Of a stretch of 64,000 bases of DNA, positions 33,604 to 43,110 are shown one piece after another. How positions within the stretch are numbered: position 1 is the first letter of the stretch; every line of letters starts with the position of its first letter. The stretch is from contig JASEES010000001.1 of assembly GCA_030019395.1 (NCBI GenBank), positions 124,001-188,000 of the forward strand, in the 5' to 3' direction. The notes below the pieces were generated by a model. It worked only from the letters and a program-made list of their open reading frames with translations, searched no databases and was not told the origin of the DNA. This DNA is from Methanolinea sp. GTDB taxonomy: Archaea; Halobacteriota; Methanomicrobia; Methanomicrobiales; Methanospirillaceae. The position numbers and the translations under genes are program-made.

Positions 33604-35379
33604 ATGGACGCCTATGCAGGAAAGATAGCCGATATCGATCTGACCAGGAAAAAAGTGACAATTACCGCGACGCCCTCTGACTGGAAGAAGCGGTATCTTG
33701 GCGGGAGGGGATTTGGCGCCCGTGTCGTGACTGACCGGGTCAACCCCCGCGACGACCCGCTGGGGGAGAAAAATGTATTCGTGCTCGCGTCGGGTCCCAC
33801 GACGGGAACAGGGATCCCGCTGGGATCGCGGTACGAGATAAGCGCGAAATCTCCCCTGAACGGCACCCTGATGTCCTCGAACTCCGGGGGAGTCTTCGGG
33901 TGGAAGCTCAAGAGGGCAGGGTTTGACGCGGTCATCCTGAACGGGAAGGCAGAAAAGCCCTCTTACATCTACTTAAACGAAGGAAAGGCCGAGATCCGGG
34001 ACGCATCCCCGTACTGGGGCAAGACGACCCACGAGGCGACCGAAATGATCCTCTCGGATCTCGGGGACACGAAGGCAAAGGTTGCCTGCATCGGTCCCGC
34101 GGGAGAGAGAAAGAGCCTCCTTGCCTGCGTGATCAACGACATGGACAGGGCTGCCGGCCGGTCCGGTGGCGGGGCCGTCATGGGATCAAAGAACGTCAAG
34201 GCCATCGTTGCAGCCGGCGACCTTTCCATCGGGATAGCCGACGAGGAGCGCCTCAACACAGTCAAGGAACGCGTCAGGGAGAAACTCGAGAAAAACGGCA
34301 TCTGCCAGGCACTGACAAAGTACGGGACGGCCGTCCTCGTCAATATCATCAACGAAGCCGGAATCCTCCCGACGCGCAACTTCCAGTCGGCACACTTCGC
34401 GGACGCCGAGAAGGTTTCTGGAGAGGCTCTCGCCGAGAAGTACTTAAAGAAGAACAAGGGATGCTATGCCTGCATCGTCCGGTGCAGCAGGGTGACAGAG
34501 GTCGATGGAGAGATCCACGAGGGACCGGAGTACGAACCTCTCTGGGCATTCACTGCCGACCTGGGTATAAATGACCTCGCGTTTGCCACAAAAGCCACGT
34601 GGCTCTGCAACAAGCTGGGGCTTGATGCAATCGGCACTCCGACCGCGATTGCATGTGCAATGGAGATGAAGGAGAAGGGATACATCAGGGACGGCCCGCA
34701 ATTTGGCTCTGCGGAGGGGATCCTCGATCTTATCCGCCAGATGGCATACCGGGAGGGGTTCGGTGCTGAACTCTCCGACGGGTCCTACAGGTTTGCCGAA
34801 AAGCACGGTCACCCCGAGCTCTCGATGAGCGTGAAAAAGCAGGACATCCCGGCATACGACCCGCGCGGGCTCCAGGGTCACGGCCTTGAATACGCGACAT
34901 CGGTCCGGGGTGCAGACCATGTCTACGGTTACATGGTCTCGCCTGAAGTGCTCGGTGCTCCTGTCAAACTCGATCCCTACACGAGCGAGGGCAAGGCGCA
35001 GTGGACAAAGACCTTCCAGGACCTCACGGCGGCAATCGATGCATCGGGTATGTGCCTCTTCTCCTCGTTTGCCCTCGACGCCGATGACTATGCAGACCTG
35101 ATCTCCGCAGCAACGGGGATGTCCCTGACAGGCAAGGGACTGCTCCACATCGGGGAGAGGATCTGGAACCTCCAGAGGCTCCATAACCTGAAGGCGGGGT
35201 ATACCAAGGACGACGACACACTTCCCCCACGCCTCCTGAACGAACCGCTCCGCGAGGGTGCCCCCAAGGGAAGGGTGTGGCAGCGCCAGCCCCTTCTTGA
35301 CGAGTACTACGAACTCCGGGGCTGGGACAAAAACGGCGTCCCGACCAGACAGAAACTGGAAGAACTGGGTCTTGCGTGA
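33604..35379 (+). CDS. aldehyde ferredoxin oxidoreductase (tungsten type)
   Basis: The 591-residue enzyme should oxidise aldehydes to acids with ferredoxin, using a tungstopterin and one [4Fe-4S] cluster. Cluster ligands are visible as C287-x2-C290-x3-C294 in GCYACIVRCSR, with C484 in the DASGMCLFSS motif. The N-terminal GGRGFGARVV and the GGGAVMGSKNVKAIV block are pterin-site regions of the family. Downstream genes for an E1-like enzyme, a MoaD-like protein and a ferredoxin suggest a dedicated cofactor and electron partner. The true aldehyde is unknown. Confidence 0.94.
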   Translation: MDAYAGKIADIDLTRKKVTITATPSDWKKRYLGGRGFGARVVTDRVNPRDDPLGEKNVFVLASGPTTGTGIPLGSRYEISAKSPLNGTLMSSNSGGVFGWKLKRAGFDAVILNGKAEKPSYIYLNEGKAEIRDASPYWGKTTHEATEMILSDLGDTKAKVACIGPAGERKSLLACVINDMDRAAGRSGGGAVMGSKNVKAIVAAGDLSIGIADEERLNTVKERVREKLEKNGICQALTKYGTAVLVNIINEAGILPTRNFQSAHFADAEKVSGEALAEKYLKKNKGCYACIVRCSRVTEVDGEIHEGPEYEPLWAFTADLGINDLAFATKATWLCNKLGLDAIGTPTAIACAMEMKEKGYIRDGPQFGSAEGILDLIRQMAYREGFGAELSDGSYRFAEKHGHPELSMSVKKQDIPAYDPRGLQGHGLEYATSVRGADHVYGYMVSPEVLGAPVKLDPYTSEGKAQWTKTFQDLTAAIDASGMCLFSSFALDADDYADLISAATGMSLTGKGLLHIGERIWNLQRLHNLKAGYTKDDDTLPPRLLNEPLREGAPKGRVWQRQPLLDEYYELRGWDKNGVPTRQKLEELGLA

Positions 35380-35651
35380 GGTACGTGGATGGTCGCAACT
35401 CCCGGACAGGTGCATAGTCCCTGGCACGATGGACCAAAGGAAGAGATTGTCCGGCATCCGGTAGTCGAAGGGAACAACGGGATAAGTTGCGGCTCCTGTT
35501 CCTTCACCGGCGAAAATGGAGTGTACTGGTTTGACCGGGAACGGAAAAACCGGGCACCATCTACCCTGAAAACCCTGTTTGTAGCGGCCAGGACTGCGCA
35601 AACCTCTGCCCCGACGTAAAAGACCATGGCCCGGGTGAAAAGGTAAAGAAC

Positions 35652-36389
35652 ATGCTGTCCCTTGTTGAACGGGAGCGCTACCTCCGCCAGATCCCCCTGC
35701 TTGGAGAAGGGGGCCAGGAGAGGCTGAGAGATGCAGCAGTGCTCATTGCCGGTGCCGGGGGTCTTGGATCGGTCTGTGCCCAGATGTGCGCCTGTGCAGG
35801 GTTCGGGAAGATCCGGATCGTGGACAATGACGTCGTGGAGCGCCACAACCTCAACCGTCAGGTCCTGTACGCAGCAAGGGACCATGGGCTCTTCAAGGTG
35901 GACGTCGCCGCCCGGCGGCTCCGGGAGAACAACCCCTTAATCTCGGTCGAACCGGTCCGGGAGACGATCACACGCGGGAGTATCGGCAATCTTGCGAAGG
36001 GAATCGATGTGATCATAGACGGAATGGACAATTACGATGCCCGTTACATCCTCGACGATGCCGCGTTCGGGGAGGGCATCCCCCTCGTCCACGGAGCGGT
36101 CAACGGTTTCTATGGGCAGGTCTCGTCTGTCATCCCGGGGAAGACTCCCTGCCTGCATTGCATCGTCCCCCATCCGCCACCTTCCGGGAATATTCCCATC
36201 CTCGGCGTCACAGTCGGGACGGTCGGGAGCATCCAGGTTGCAGAGGCGATCAAGCTGGTGACGGGGCTTGGAAAACCGATCGCAGGACGGATGCTGCTTT
36301 GGGACGGGCTCATGGGCGAAGCGGAAGTCATACCCGTCAGCAGGGATCCTTCCTGCACCCGGTGCAACGGGAGAGGTGTTGTCCCATGA
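35652..36389 (+). CDS. E1-like adenylyltransferase (ThiF/MoeB/HesA family)
   Basis: The 245-residue enzyme adenylates the C-terminus of a ubiquitin-like sulfur carrier. It has the nucleotide fold GAGGLGSVCAQMCACAG (about residues 34-50), the HNLNRQVLYAARDHG block, and zinc-binding pairs CLHC and CTRC. It overlaps the following MoaD-like gene as ATGA, so that protein is the likely substrate, giving thiocarboxylate for tungstopterin. The 272-base gap to the AOR gene has no convincing gene. Confidence 0.92.
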   Translation: MLSLVERERYLRQIPLLGEGGQERLRDAAVLIAGAGGLGSVCAQMCACAGFGKIRIVDNDVVERHNLNRQVLYAARDHGLFKVDVAARRLRENNPLISVEPVRETITRGSIGNLAKGIDVIIDGMDNYDARYILDDAAFGEGIPLVHGAVNGFYGQVSSVIPGKTPCLHCIVPHPPPSGNIPILGVTVGTVGSIQVAEAIKLVTGLGKPIAGRMLLWDGLMGEAEVIPVSRDPSCTRCNGRGVVP

Positions 36390-36664
36390 AGGTCCGGGTG
36401 AAGTCTTTTGCCATCCTCCGGCAGTTCCTGCCTCGGGAAACAGAGGTAGAGATTAAAGAAGGGGCTTTGGTCCGGGACCTCCTCGGGCTCCTCGTGAAAC
36501 AGGCCCCGCCCCTTGCCGCGGAGCTGTTCAACGAACAGGGAGAACTGAAAGACTTCGTGAACATCCTCCTGAACGGGAGGAACATCCACTTCATCTCCGG
36601 GCTGGATTCACCCCTCCGGGAGGGCGATCTCGTTGCCCTCTTTCCCCCTGCAGGAGGAGGGTAG
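36386..36664 (+). CDS. MoaD/ThiS-type ubiquitin-like sulfur carrier
   Basis: The 92-residue beta-grasp protein starts MKVRVKSFAILRQFLP and ends FPPAGGG, carrying the Gly-Gly terminus needed for adenylation and thiocarboxylation. Central features are ILLNGRNIHFISGLDSPLRE and LREGDLVALFP. It lies between its presumed E1 partner (ATGA overlap) and a ferredoxin gene. MoaD-like genes often accompany aldehyde oxidoreductases in archaea, supporting a role in pterin cofactor assembly; a SAMP-like protein modifier role is the alternative. Confidence 0.9.
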   Translation: MKVRVKSFAILRQFLPRETEVEIKEGALVRDLLGLLVKQAPPLAAELFNEQGELKDFVNILLNGRNIHFISGLDSPLREGDLVALFPPAGGG

Positions 36665-36728
36665 AATAAGGAAGGATTCATTGCGATCCATCCCCCGGGT
36701 TGGCCATCACCTGTTCAGAGTGATAGTT

Positions 36729-36959
36729 ATGGTTCATGTCAGTATCAAAAGGGAAGACTGCACGGCGTGCAGTACCTGCTGGGAGACCTGCCCGGAGGTG
36801 TTCGAAGAGAATGGTGACGACAGCTTCAGCCAGATACGGGAAAAGTACCGCGCAGGCGGGAGTATATCCGAAGGAGAGGTTCCCGACAGCCTGAAAGGCT
36901 GCGTCGGGGAGGCAGCCGCTCTCTGTCCCGTCCGGATCATCTCTGTTACGGAGGAATGA
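36729..36959 (+). CDS. single-cluster ferredoxin
   Basis: The 76-residue protein binds one [4Fe-4S] cluster through C-T-A-C-S-T-C near the start and C in LCPVRI near the end. Two further cysteines (ETCP and GCVGEA) may form the disulfide known in Pyrococcus-type ferredoxins. Its place after the aldehyde oxidoreductase and cofactor genes suggests it accepts that enzyme's electrons. The start was set at MVHVSIKRED; the ATG is preceded by AGAGTGATAGTT, a weak site. Confidence 0.9.
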   Translation: MVHVSIKREDCTACSTCWETCPEVFEENGDDSFSQIREKYRAGGSISEGEVPDSLKGCVGEAAALCPVRIISVTEE

Positions 36960-37138
36960 GGAAGGGTTTTTTCTCCTCGTTTTCTCTAAAAAGGGGGTTC
37001 GTTCTTAACAGGGGGTCCGTGACAGCTTGCCGGACGGGTCCAACAGGTGGGAAAATGCTATATCTCATCAGACCAACTATTTCAATATAATTTGTATAAG
37101 TCCGGCAGCCCCGGTGGGCCCGGGAGAAAAGTGATTGA

Positions 37139-38332
37139 ATGGCAGGCAATGAAAAAAGAAGAGAAACCCGGTTTTTCATTCTCCTTTTTGCAACTCTCCT
37201 GATCCTTGCATGTATCTTTCCAGTAACAGCCCGGGAAGAAACAGACCAGGGGTTTCCGTCTCCCTCCGCCGGAGAAGAGCAGCCTGCACTCCCGGTGAGT
37301 CCCGACCACCGGTTCACGGACAAGGGTCCTGTTATCGTGATGTTCTACAACACGAACTGCGGCGACTGCATGAGGACTCTCCCCTTCGTCCAGCAGTATG
37401 TCAGTGAACACCCGGAACTCGAAACACACCTGCTGAACATTAAGGAGAATTTCGATTACTGGAAGCTCTTTTCGGTCTATAAAGATGCGTACAATACAGG
37501 ACCGATCCCTGTTCCCTCCATCTTCGTGGGGGACAGGGTACTTACCGGTTACGACGAGATAACCGGGTCACTCGGGGAAGTGGTAAAAGAACAGAGCCAC
37601 GGTCCTGCCCCAGGGACCACCCCCGGATTCCCTTCGCTTGAAAATATATCAGCACAGGAAATGACCATCCCGCTGGTCATCGTGGCAGGTCTTGCAGACG
37701 GGATAAATCCCTGCGCATTCTCTGTGCTGATCATCCTCCTCTTCACCCTTTCTGTTGCAGGGTCGAGGAAAAAGATGGTTACCGTTGGAGCCTGCTTCAT
37801 CGGGACCGTTTTTGTCTTTTATTTCCTCTCCGGCCTCGGCATATTCTATCTCATCCAGCTCGCGGAGATATCGCGGGCGATTGGAATTATTGCAGCAGGA
37901 ATCGCATTCATCCTGGGAGCAATAAGCCTCTTTGAAGGTGTTTTTGACCGGGAAAAGCCCACCCTTGCCATCCCCGGTTCGAAAAAAGGCATAATCGGGG
38001 ATTATATCCAGAAGGCATCAGTCCCGGCATCCATTATCCTCGGCGTACTGGTGGGCATGTTCGAGCTGCCCTGCACGGGGGGCATCTACCTGGCAATCCT
38101 TTCCCTGATATCCGATAAAATGACGATGGCAGAAGGAATCCCCCTGCTCCTCGTCTACAACGTCTTCTTCGTACTGCCCCTCGTTCTGATCCTCTGTGCC
38201 GTCGTGTTTGGCCTCCCCCTGGAGAGAGTTGACCGCTGGAGGCAGGAACACCGGAGGGCCGTCCGCATCATCATGGGACTTGTCCTGCTGGGACTCGGTG
38301 TCCTGCTTATCAGATCGTTTCTTGCCTGGTAA
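37139..38332 (+). CDS. thioredoxin-CcdA fusion, membrane thiol-electron carrier
   Basis: The 397-residue protein joins a signal-anchor (about residues 10-31), an extracytoplasmic thioredoxin fold with N-T-N-C-G-D-C in its active site (near residue 73), and a six-span CcdA/DsbD domain from about residue 178. That domain carries the paired membrane cysteines in DGINPCAFSVLIILL and FELPCTGGIYLAILS. It should carry electrons across the membrane to keep outer thiols reduced. An AT-rich promoter (CAATATAATTTGTATAAG) lies about 45 bases upstream, with a partial TTCAA-N6-TTGta match. Confidence 0.88.
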   Translation: MAGNEKRRETRFFILLFATLLILACIFPVTAREETDQGFPSPSAGEEQPALPVSPDHRFTDKGPVIVMFYNTNCGDCMRTLPFVQQYVSEHPELETHLLNIKENFDYWKLFSVYKDAYNTGPIPVPSIFVGDRVLTGYDEITGSLGEVVKEQSHGPAPGTTPGFPSLENISAQEMTIPLVIVAGLADGINPCAFSVLIILLFTLSVAGSRKKMVTVGACFIGTVFVFYFLSGLGIFYLIQLAEISRAIGIIAAGIAFILGAISLFEGVFDREKPTLAIPGSKKGIIGDYIQKASVPASIILGVLVGMFELPCTGGIYLAILSLISDKMTMAEGIPLLLVYNVFFVLPLVLILCAVVFGLPLERVDRWRQEHRRAVRIIMGLVLLGLGVLLIRSFLAW

Positions 38333-38449
38333 GGCCTGAATGGTGAAGATGGGAACTGGTTCCCAAAACACAATTATAATCAGGGAAAAGATGGACATTT
38401 AAACAATCCGAAAATAGCCGGGTTTTTCGATCTCCGAGGTAATTGCAGG

Positions 38450-40204
38450 ATGAAAATCCGTTCAAGTGTCACTCTCACTTTCATCATAGTAATCGTCATT
38501 TCCCTGCTGATTGTTGCAGTGGCAACGCAGCTGGCACTCTATCCTGCAGTAAAAGATATTGAAAAAAGGGAAGCAGAGAATGCGGTTCTGAAAGTTATCC
38601 GGATTATCGAATACGATCTTGGAACACTCGGAGGTACCTGCGAAGACTGGGGAAAATGGGATGATACGTATTATTTTGCAAAAGGGGAGAATGAGGGTTA
38701 TCCGGCGGAAAACCTGGTCAATGAAACATTTCTTTCCCTCCGTCTCGACCTGATGCTCTTCTACGACACCAATGGAACACTCGTTTACGGAAAGGGGTTT
38801 GACTATTCAAGGCAGGTCGCACTTTCCATCCCTGATGATTTATCGCATATCCCCGCCATTCCGGAACCTGACTCAAACAACTCCGGAGATGATGTTCCAC
38901 CCCTCAGCGGGGTCATCAGCACTTCCCGCGGACCGCTCCTCGCAAGTATCGGGCCGATCCTCCCCAACGACCGGACCGGACCGGCAGCAGGCTACCTCCT
39001 CATCGGGCGCTATCTCGATGGGGACGAGACCACGCATTATGCATCCCTGGCCATGGCAAACCTCACTTTCAGGGAAGCCGGGCCCGCTGATGAACCGGGC
39101 TTTGCCCTGTCCCCGGTTTTCCACGAGGTAATCCCGATTACCATACGACCCCCGGCTGACGGTGATTACCTCGTCGCGGAGTCGACCATCAACGATATTT
39201 CCGGCTCCCCTGCTTTTATTACCAGCGTCACCATCGAAAGGACTGTGTTCCAGATAGGCAGAAACAGCTTCATCCTTTTCTTCGTCATCGTGGTACTCGC
39301 AGGAGGGGCCATCGGAATAACAGCAATCCGTTTCCTGGACAGGAAAGTCCTCTCGCGGGTATCCCTGCTTGAAAAAACTGTGAGAGAGATTACGGAACAG
39401 AAGGATTTCAAGGGGAGGACTGCACTTTCAGGCGACGACGAAATCTCCTCACTCTCCACGAGCATCGACAGGATGCTGGATGCACTTGATGAACACGTTG
39501 CGGCAGAGACTGCCGCAAAGGACGATGCCCGCCTTGCGAATGCAAAACTGACACTCCTTTCCCGCATCACGCGACACGACGTCCTCAACCAGGTCACAAT
39601 AGTGCGGGGATTTGCCGATCTCCTCTCCGAGAGTATCCCACAGGACTCTGCTGGCATTGAATACCTTAAAAAGATCAAATCTGCAGCAAAGACAATTGAG
39701 CACCAGCTGGCCTTCATGAGGGAGTACGAACTTGAGGCTTCACCGTCCTCTGTGGGATGGATCGACGTGAGAAAACTATTCCTGGAGGTGGCGATGGGAA
39801 TGGGACTTTTCGGTGTGAAGGCCGAGGTACTCTTCGATAATCTTTTCATCTATTCCGATCGCCTTCTGGCAAAGATCTTTTCCACGCTGATCGATAACTC
39901 GGTATCGCATGGTGAGAGAGTTGACAGGATTACCCTTTCATTTTACGAATCAGGGGACAAGGGGATCCTCGTTTACGAGGATAACGGTATCGGGATTCCC
40001 CCTGACCAGAAAGAGCTGATCTTCGAGCAGGGAGTCGGCAGGAACCTCGGCATCGGCCTGTTTCTCGCCCGTGGCATCCTCTCCGTGTACGGCATGGAAA
40101 TCCGGGAGACCGGGGAATACGGCAAAGGTGCACGCTTCGAGATCCTCGTTCCCCGGAATAAATACAGGAAAACGGAAGGCGGAAATCCTCCGCCCTCTCC
40201 ATGA
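38450..40204 (+). CDS. sensor histidine kinase with CHASE4 domain
   Basis: The 584-residue protein has a membrane helix at residues 7-31, then an outer CHASE4-like domain containing EDWGKWDDTYYF, and a second helix about residues 275-293. A HAMP-like coil follows, then a dimerisation helix with the phospho-acceptor in SRITRHDVLNQVTIV and an ATPase domain (TLIDNSVSHGE, YEDNGIGIP, NLGIGLFLARGIL). It has no receiver domain and no response regulator nearby, so its partner is elsewhere, as is common in Methanomicrobiales. The ligand is unknown. Confidence 0.92.
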   Translation: MKIRSSVTLTFIIVIVISLLIVAVATQLALYPAVKDIEKREAENAVLKVIRIIEYDLGTLGGTCEDWGKWDDTYYFAKGENEGYPAENLVNETFLSLRLDLMLFYDTNGTLVYGKGFDYSRQVALSIPDDLSHIPAIPEPDSNNSGDDVPPLSGVISTSRGPLLASIGPILPNDRTGPAAGYLLIGRYLDGDETTHYASLAMANLTFREAGPADEPGFALSPVFHEVIPITIRPPADGDYLVAESTINDISGSPAFITSVTIERTVFQIGRNSFILFFVIVVLAGGAIGITAIRFLDRKVLSRVSLLEKTVREITEQKDFKGRTALSGDDEISSLSTSIDRMLDALDEHVAAETAAKDDARLANAKLTLLSRITRHDVLNQVTIVRGFADLLSESIPQDSAGIEYLKKIKSAAKTIEHQLAFMREYELEASPSSVGWIDVRKLFLEVAMGMGLFGVKAEVLFDNLFIYSDRLLAKIFSTLIDNSVSHGERVDRITLSFYESGDKGILVYEDNGIGIPPDQKELIFEQGVGRNLGIGLFLARGILSVYGMEIRETGEYGKGARFEILVPRNKYRKTEGGNPPPSP

Positions 40205-40233
40205 GGCCCGGAACTTTGGAATGCCCGCGGGAA

Positions 40234-41556
40234 TCAGGGGGCAGCTGCCGGCCCCGGTACGTACCAGTCGGGAAGCACGAAGTCAGCCTCCTTCATGTGG
40301 TCCGGCCAGACGATCCGCGGCCTTAATTCGCCTGCAGTCTCGTTCCATACCAGCTGCTCCATGAAGAGATCGAATTTTGCCTCCCTGTAATCTCGTGAAA
40401 ACTTAATTACGCCGTCTTTCATGGCTTCGACCATCTGGGGCATCTCGAGGGTGGCAAGCGCCCGTGTCACGGCTGCCTTATCCCGGGTCCCTGCTTTCTC
40501 GACGGCATGTGCGGCGATATAGATACCCTCGTACGTCGAGGCGCCCATCATTCCGGGATACGAACCCCAGCGCTTGTGGAAGTTTTCCCGGAACGCAACC
40601 ATGTCATCGGCAACAGGCCCTTTCGGGACTGCATAGGGACTGAACCGGGTCTCGATGACGGAGTATTCCCCGTACTTTCCAAGGCCGGCATAATAGTCAG
40701 GGTCATCGTTGCATTCGACCGCAAGGAAGATGGTATCGAGCCCCACATCCCTGCGTGCCTGGGTCACCATCGGGATCTGCTCGTTGAGGAATGCGGCGGG
40801 ATAGACCACATCGGGTTGCGCTGCCTTGATTGACGTGAGCTGGGTCCGGAAGTCAGTCTCTCCCATCTTGTACGTCTCCTCTGCCACGATCACGATGGGG
40901 AGGTTCTTCTTTTCGATTGTCTCCTTCACGGCCTTCTGGACACCCTTCCCGTACGGGCTGTCCTGGATGATGAGTGCCATGCGCAGAGGCCGGGAATCGG
41001 GGTATCCGAACTTTTCATTGACGGCTTTCCTGATGACTTCGTACGCAAAGAGCGTCGTCTGTTCCCCGTAATCGTCAGTTGTCGGGCAGTAGTGGAACAT
41101 CGTGCCCGTATCGATATCGGTCCGCTGTGTGATCGTCGGTGTCGAGGCACCGGTGATGATGTAGGGGACCTTGTACTCGGAGACGGTTGCCTGGTGGGCC
41201 GATACGACGGCGCTCGAGAAGCCACCGACGAGGATATCCACGCCATCCTGGGTAATCAGGCGGGATACTGCCTTCTGGCCGCCCTCCCTTGACGATTCAT
41301 CATCACCCTGGATGAGTGTGATCGGGACCCTGGCATTGATGTCTTTTATGTAAACACCGCCCCGTGCGTTGATCTCTTCTGCGGCAATGACTGCAGACTG
41401 CCAGATGTCCTTTCCCGTCGTGCTCGCGGCCCCGGTCATCGAGGCCACGACACCGATCTTGAGTGTCTCCTGTGTCTGTGCCTTCTGCTCGGTGCATCCT
41501 GCCATAAGTGCGAGGACGAGCAGGAGAACTGCACCAATATATACTGGTCTGACCAT
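40234..41556 (-). CDS. livK: ABC substrate-binding lipoprotein, branched-chain amino acid type (first)
   Basis: The 440-residue protein has a signal ending LALMAGC, a lipobox-like site, then a periplasmic-binding fold of the LivK/AmiC kind. Marker segments are KIGVVASMTGAASTTGKDIW near residue 35, LIQGDDESSREGGQKAVSRL and IQDSPYGKGVQKA. It should capture a small amide or amino acid outside the cell. It stands alone on the minus strand, divergent from livGF, and resembles the second binding protein at the other end of the cluster, pointing to duplication. Confidence 0.92.
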   Translation of the reverse strand: MVRPVYIGAVLLLVLALMAGCTEQKAQTQETLKIGVVASMTGAASTTGKDIWQSAVIAAEEINARGGVYIKDINARVPITLIQGDDESSREGGQKAVSRLITQDGVDILVGGFSSAVVSAHQATVSEYKVPYIITGASTPTITQRTDIDTGTMFHYCPTTDDYGEQTTLFAYEVIRKAVNEKFGYPDSRPLRMALIIQDSPYGKGVQKAVKETIEKKNLPIVIVAEETYKMGETDFRTQLTSIKAAQPDVVYPAAFLNEQIPMVTQARRDVGLDTIFLAVECNDDPDYYAGLGKYGEYSVIETRFSPYAVPKGPVADDMVAFRENFHKRWGSYPGMMGASTYEGIYIAAHAVEKAGTRDKAAVTRALATLEMPQMVEAMKDGVIKFSRDYREAKFDLFMEQLVWNETAGELRPRIVWPDHMKEADFVLPDWYVPGPAAAP

Positions 41557-41594
41557 TTCTGTCTCCCCCGAAGGATATGTTTAATATGCTGTAT

Positions 41595-41622
41595 GCTAAC
41601 ATATATCATGCTATTTGTTAGC
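41595..41622. promoter_or_regulatory. inverted repeat between divergent livK and livGF
   Basis: GCTAACA (41595-41601) and TGTTAGC (41616-41622) form a 7-base inverted repeat with a 14-base centre, in the 78-base gap shared by both promoters. The centre holds CATGCTAT (41607-41614), which is also one arm of the palindrome upstream of the second livK. A common regulator of all three liv units is plausible. Confidence 0.45.
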
Positions 41623-41634
41623 AGGGTGCATGGA

Positions 41635-42363
41635 ATGCTGACAGTCAGAGGTGTGACCAAGTCGTTCGGGGGTCTCGTTGCAGTCAACCAGGTCAGCCTC
41701 ACTCTCAACGAGGGTGAGATCCTGGGACTGGTAGGCCCCAACGGTGCCGGCAAGACAACACTCCTGAACCTGATCTCGGGTATCTACCGGCCGGACGCCG
41801 GGGGAATTGTCTTCTGCGGTGAGGATATCACCCGCCTCTCCCTCGACGCTGTCTGCAAGAAGGGGATATCCAAGACGTTCCAGCATCCCCGATCATTCCC
41901 TGCACTCACTGCCCGCCAGGGCGTGATGATCGGTGCCCTGTACGGGAATGGCCGCCGCCCTACTGTCAGGGAAGCATCCCGGGAGGCAGAGGAGTGCCTG
42001 CGTATGGTTGGTTTTCCCGAAGACAAGATTGACAGCCCGATCACGAACCTCAACACGTTCGAGCTCCGCCGCACCCAGCTGGCACGGGCCCTTGCGTCCC
42101 ATCCGAAGGTCCTCCTCCTCGACGAGCTGACAACCGGCCTCACCCCGAGCGAAGGGAAAGAAGCTGTTTCCCTGATTAGGAAACTCCGTGACGAGGGAAT
42201 GACCATCCTGATGATCGAGCACGTCATGCGGATCATCATGGGGGTTTCCGACCGGATAGTGGTCCTTGACCATGGAGAGAAGATCGCAGAGGGAGAGCCC
42301 GCTGAGATCGTTACAAACGAAAAAGTCATAGATTCATATCTCGGGGAGCGCTACCATTTCTAA
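41635..42363 (+). CDS. livG: branched-chain amino acid-type ABC ATPase LivG
   Basis: The 242-residue ATPase has Walker A GPNGAGKTTLLNLI near residue 36, the LivG-specific KTFQHPRSFPALTARQGVM block, Walker B VLLLDELTTGLTP, and the H-loop MIEHVMRIIMG. The signature region NTFELRRTQLARAL differs from LSGGQ, as it often does in LivG. The start was set at MLTVRGVTKSFGG, preceded by GGTG; an ATG 14 codons earlier falls within the regulatory region. It should pair with LivF on the LivHM permease. Confidence 0.92.
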   Translation: MLTVRGVTKSFGGLVAVNQVSLTLNEGEILGLVGPNGAGKTTLLNLISGIYRPDAGGIVFCGEDITRLSLDAVCKKGISKTFQHPRSFPALTARQGVMIGALYGNGRRPTVREASREAEECLRMVGFPEDKIDSPITNLNTFELRRTQLARALASHPKVLLLDELTTGLTPSEGKEAVSLIRKLRDEGMTILMIEHVMRIIMGVSDRIVVLDHGEKIAEGEPAEIVTNEKVIDSYLGERYHF

Positions 42364-42384
42364 AAGGGAAGGACCGTGCCCCCC

Positions 42385-43077
42385 ATGCTTCACATAGAAG
42401 ACCTCAACGTCTCTTACTCCTACCTCCAGGTGTTGTGGGACGTGTCCCTGCACGTCGACAGGGGCGAAGTCGTCACCCTGATCGGGTCGAACGGTGCAGG
42501 AAAGACGACGCTCGTATCAGCGCTTTTTGGCCTCGTCCCCGCAATCGGAGGGCGGATAGAATTCGAGGGCGAGAATATAAGCGGCATGGCACCGTTCGAG
42601 ATCGTGAGGCGCGGTCTCTCCCTCGTCCCCGAAAAGAGGGAGCTCTTTCCCCGCATGACCGTCCGGGAAAACCTGGAACTCGGGGCATTTGCGACCGGCA
42701 GGAAAGGCGATCCTGACCGGGTTTTCGAGCTCTTCCCCCACCTTGCCGAACGCCAGGACCAGGACGCCGGCACGCTATCGGGGGGAGAACAGCAGATGCT
42801 TGCGATTGCGCGGTGCCTGATGGCCAACCCGCGGATGATCGTTCTTGATGAACCGTCCCTTGGCCTCTCCCCCAAGCTTGTCCACACAGTCCTCGAAGCA
42901 GTGGAACGGCTCAACAGTGAAGGCATCACCATCCTTCTCGTCGAACAGAACGTGAGAAGGGCTCTTGAGATTTCCCACCGGGCCTACGTGATCGAGGCAG
43001 GAAGGATAACCCGTTCAGGACGCTCGTCAGAGATCCTGCACGACGAGCAGATCCGCGAGGCATACCTCGGGTTATAA
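42385..43077 (+). CDS. livF: branched-chain amino acid-type ABC ATPase LivF
   Basis: The 230-residue ATPase has Walker A GSNGAGKTTLVSALFG, signature LSGGEQQMLAIARCLM, Walker B MIVLDEPSLGLSP, and the LivF lead sequence LSLVPEKRELFPRMTVRENL. It lies 21 bases after livG. The ATG at MLHIEDLNV was chosen; an in-frame GTG three codons upstream is possible. Together with LivG it should drive import through the LivHM channel encoded convergently. Confidence 0.94.
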   Translation: MLHIEDLNVSYSYLQVLWDVSLHVDRGEVVTLIGSNGAGKTTLVSALFGLVPAIGGRIEFEGENISGMAPFEIVRRGLSLVPEKRELFPRMTVRENLELGAFATGRKGDPDRVFELFPHLAERQDQDAGTLSGGEQQMLAIARCLMANPRMIVLDEPSLGLSPKLVHTVLEAVERLNSEGITILLVEQNVRRALEISHRAYVIEAGRITRSGRSSEILHDEQIREAYLGL

Positions 43078-43110
43078 AAAGGGATCTCCTGCCTCTTTTC
43101 CCCTGCTGCC

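Noticed and set aside
35389..35619. Plus-strand 76-codon frame between the aldehyde oxidoreductase and E1-like genes
   Set aside because: It contains a CGSC pair but has no ribosome site and no conserved pattern, and competing frames are equally open.
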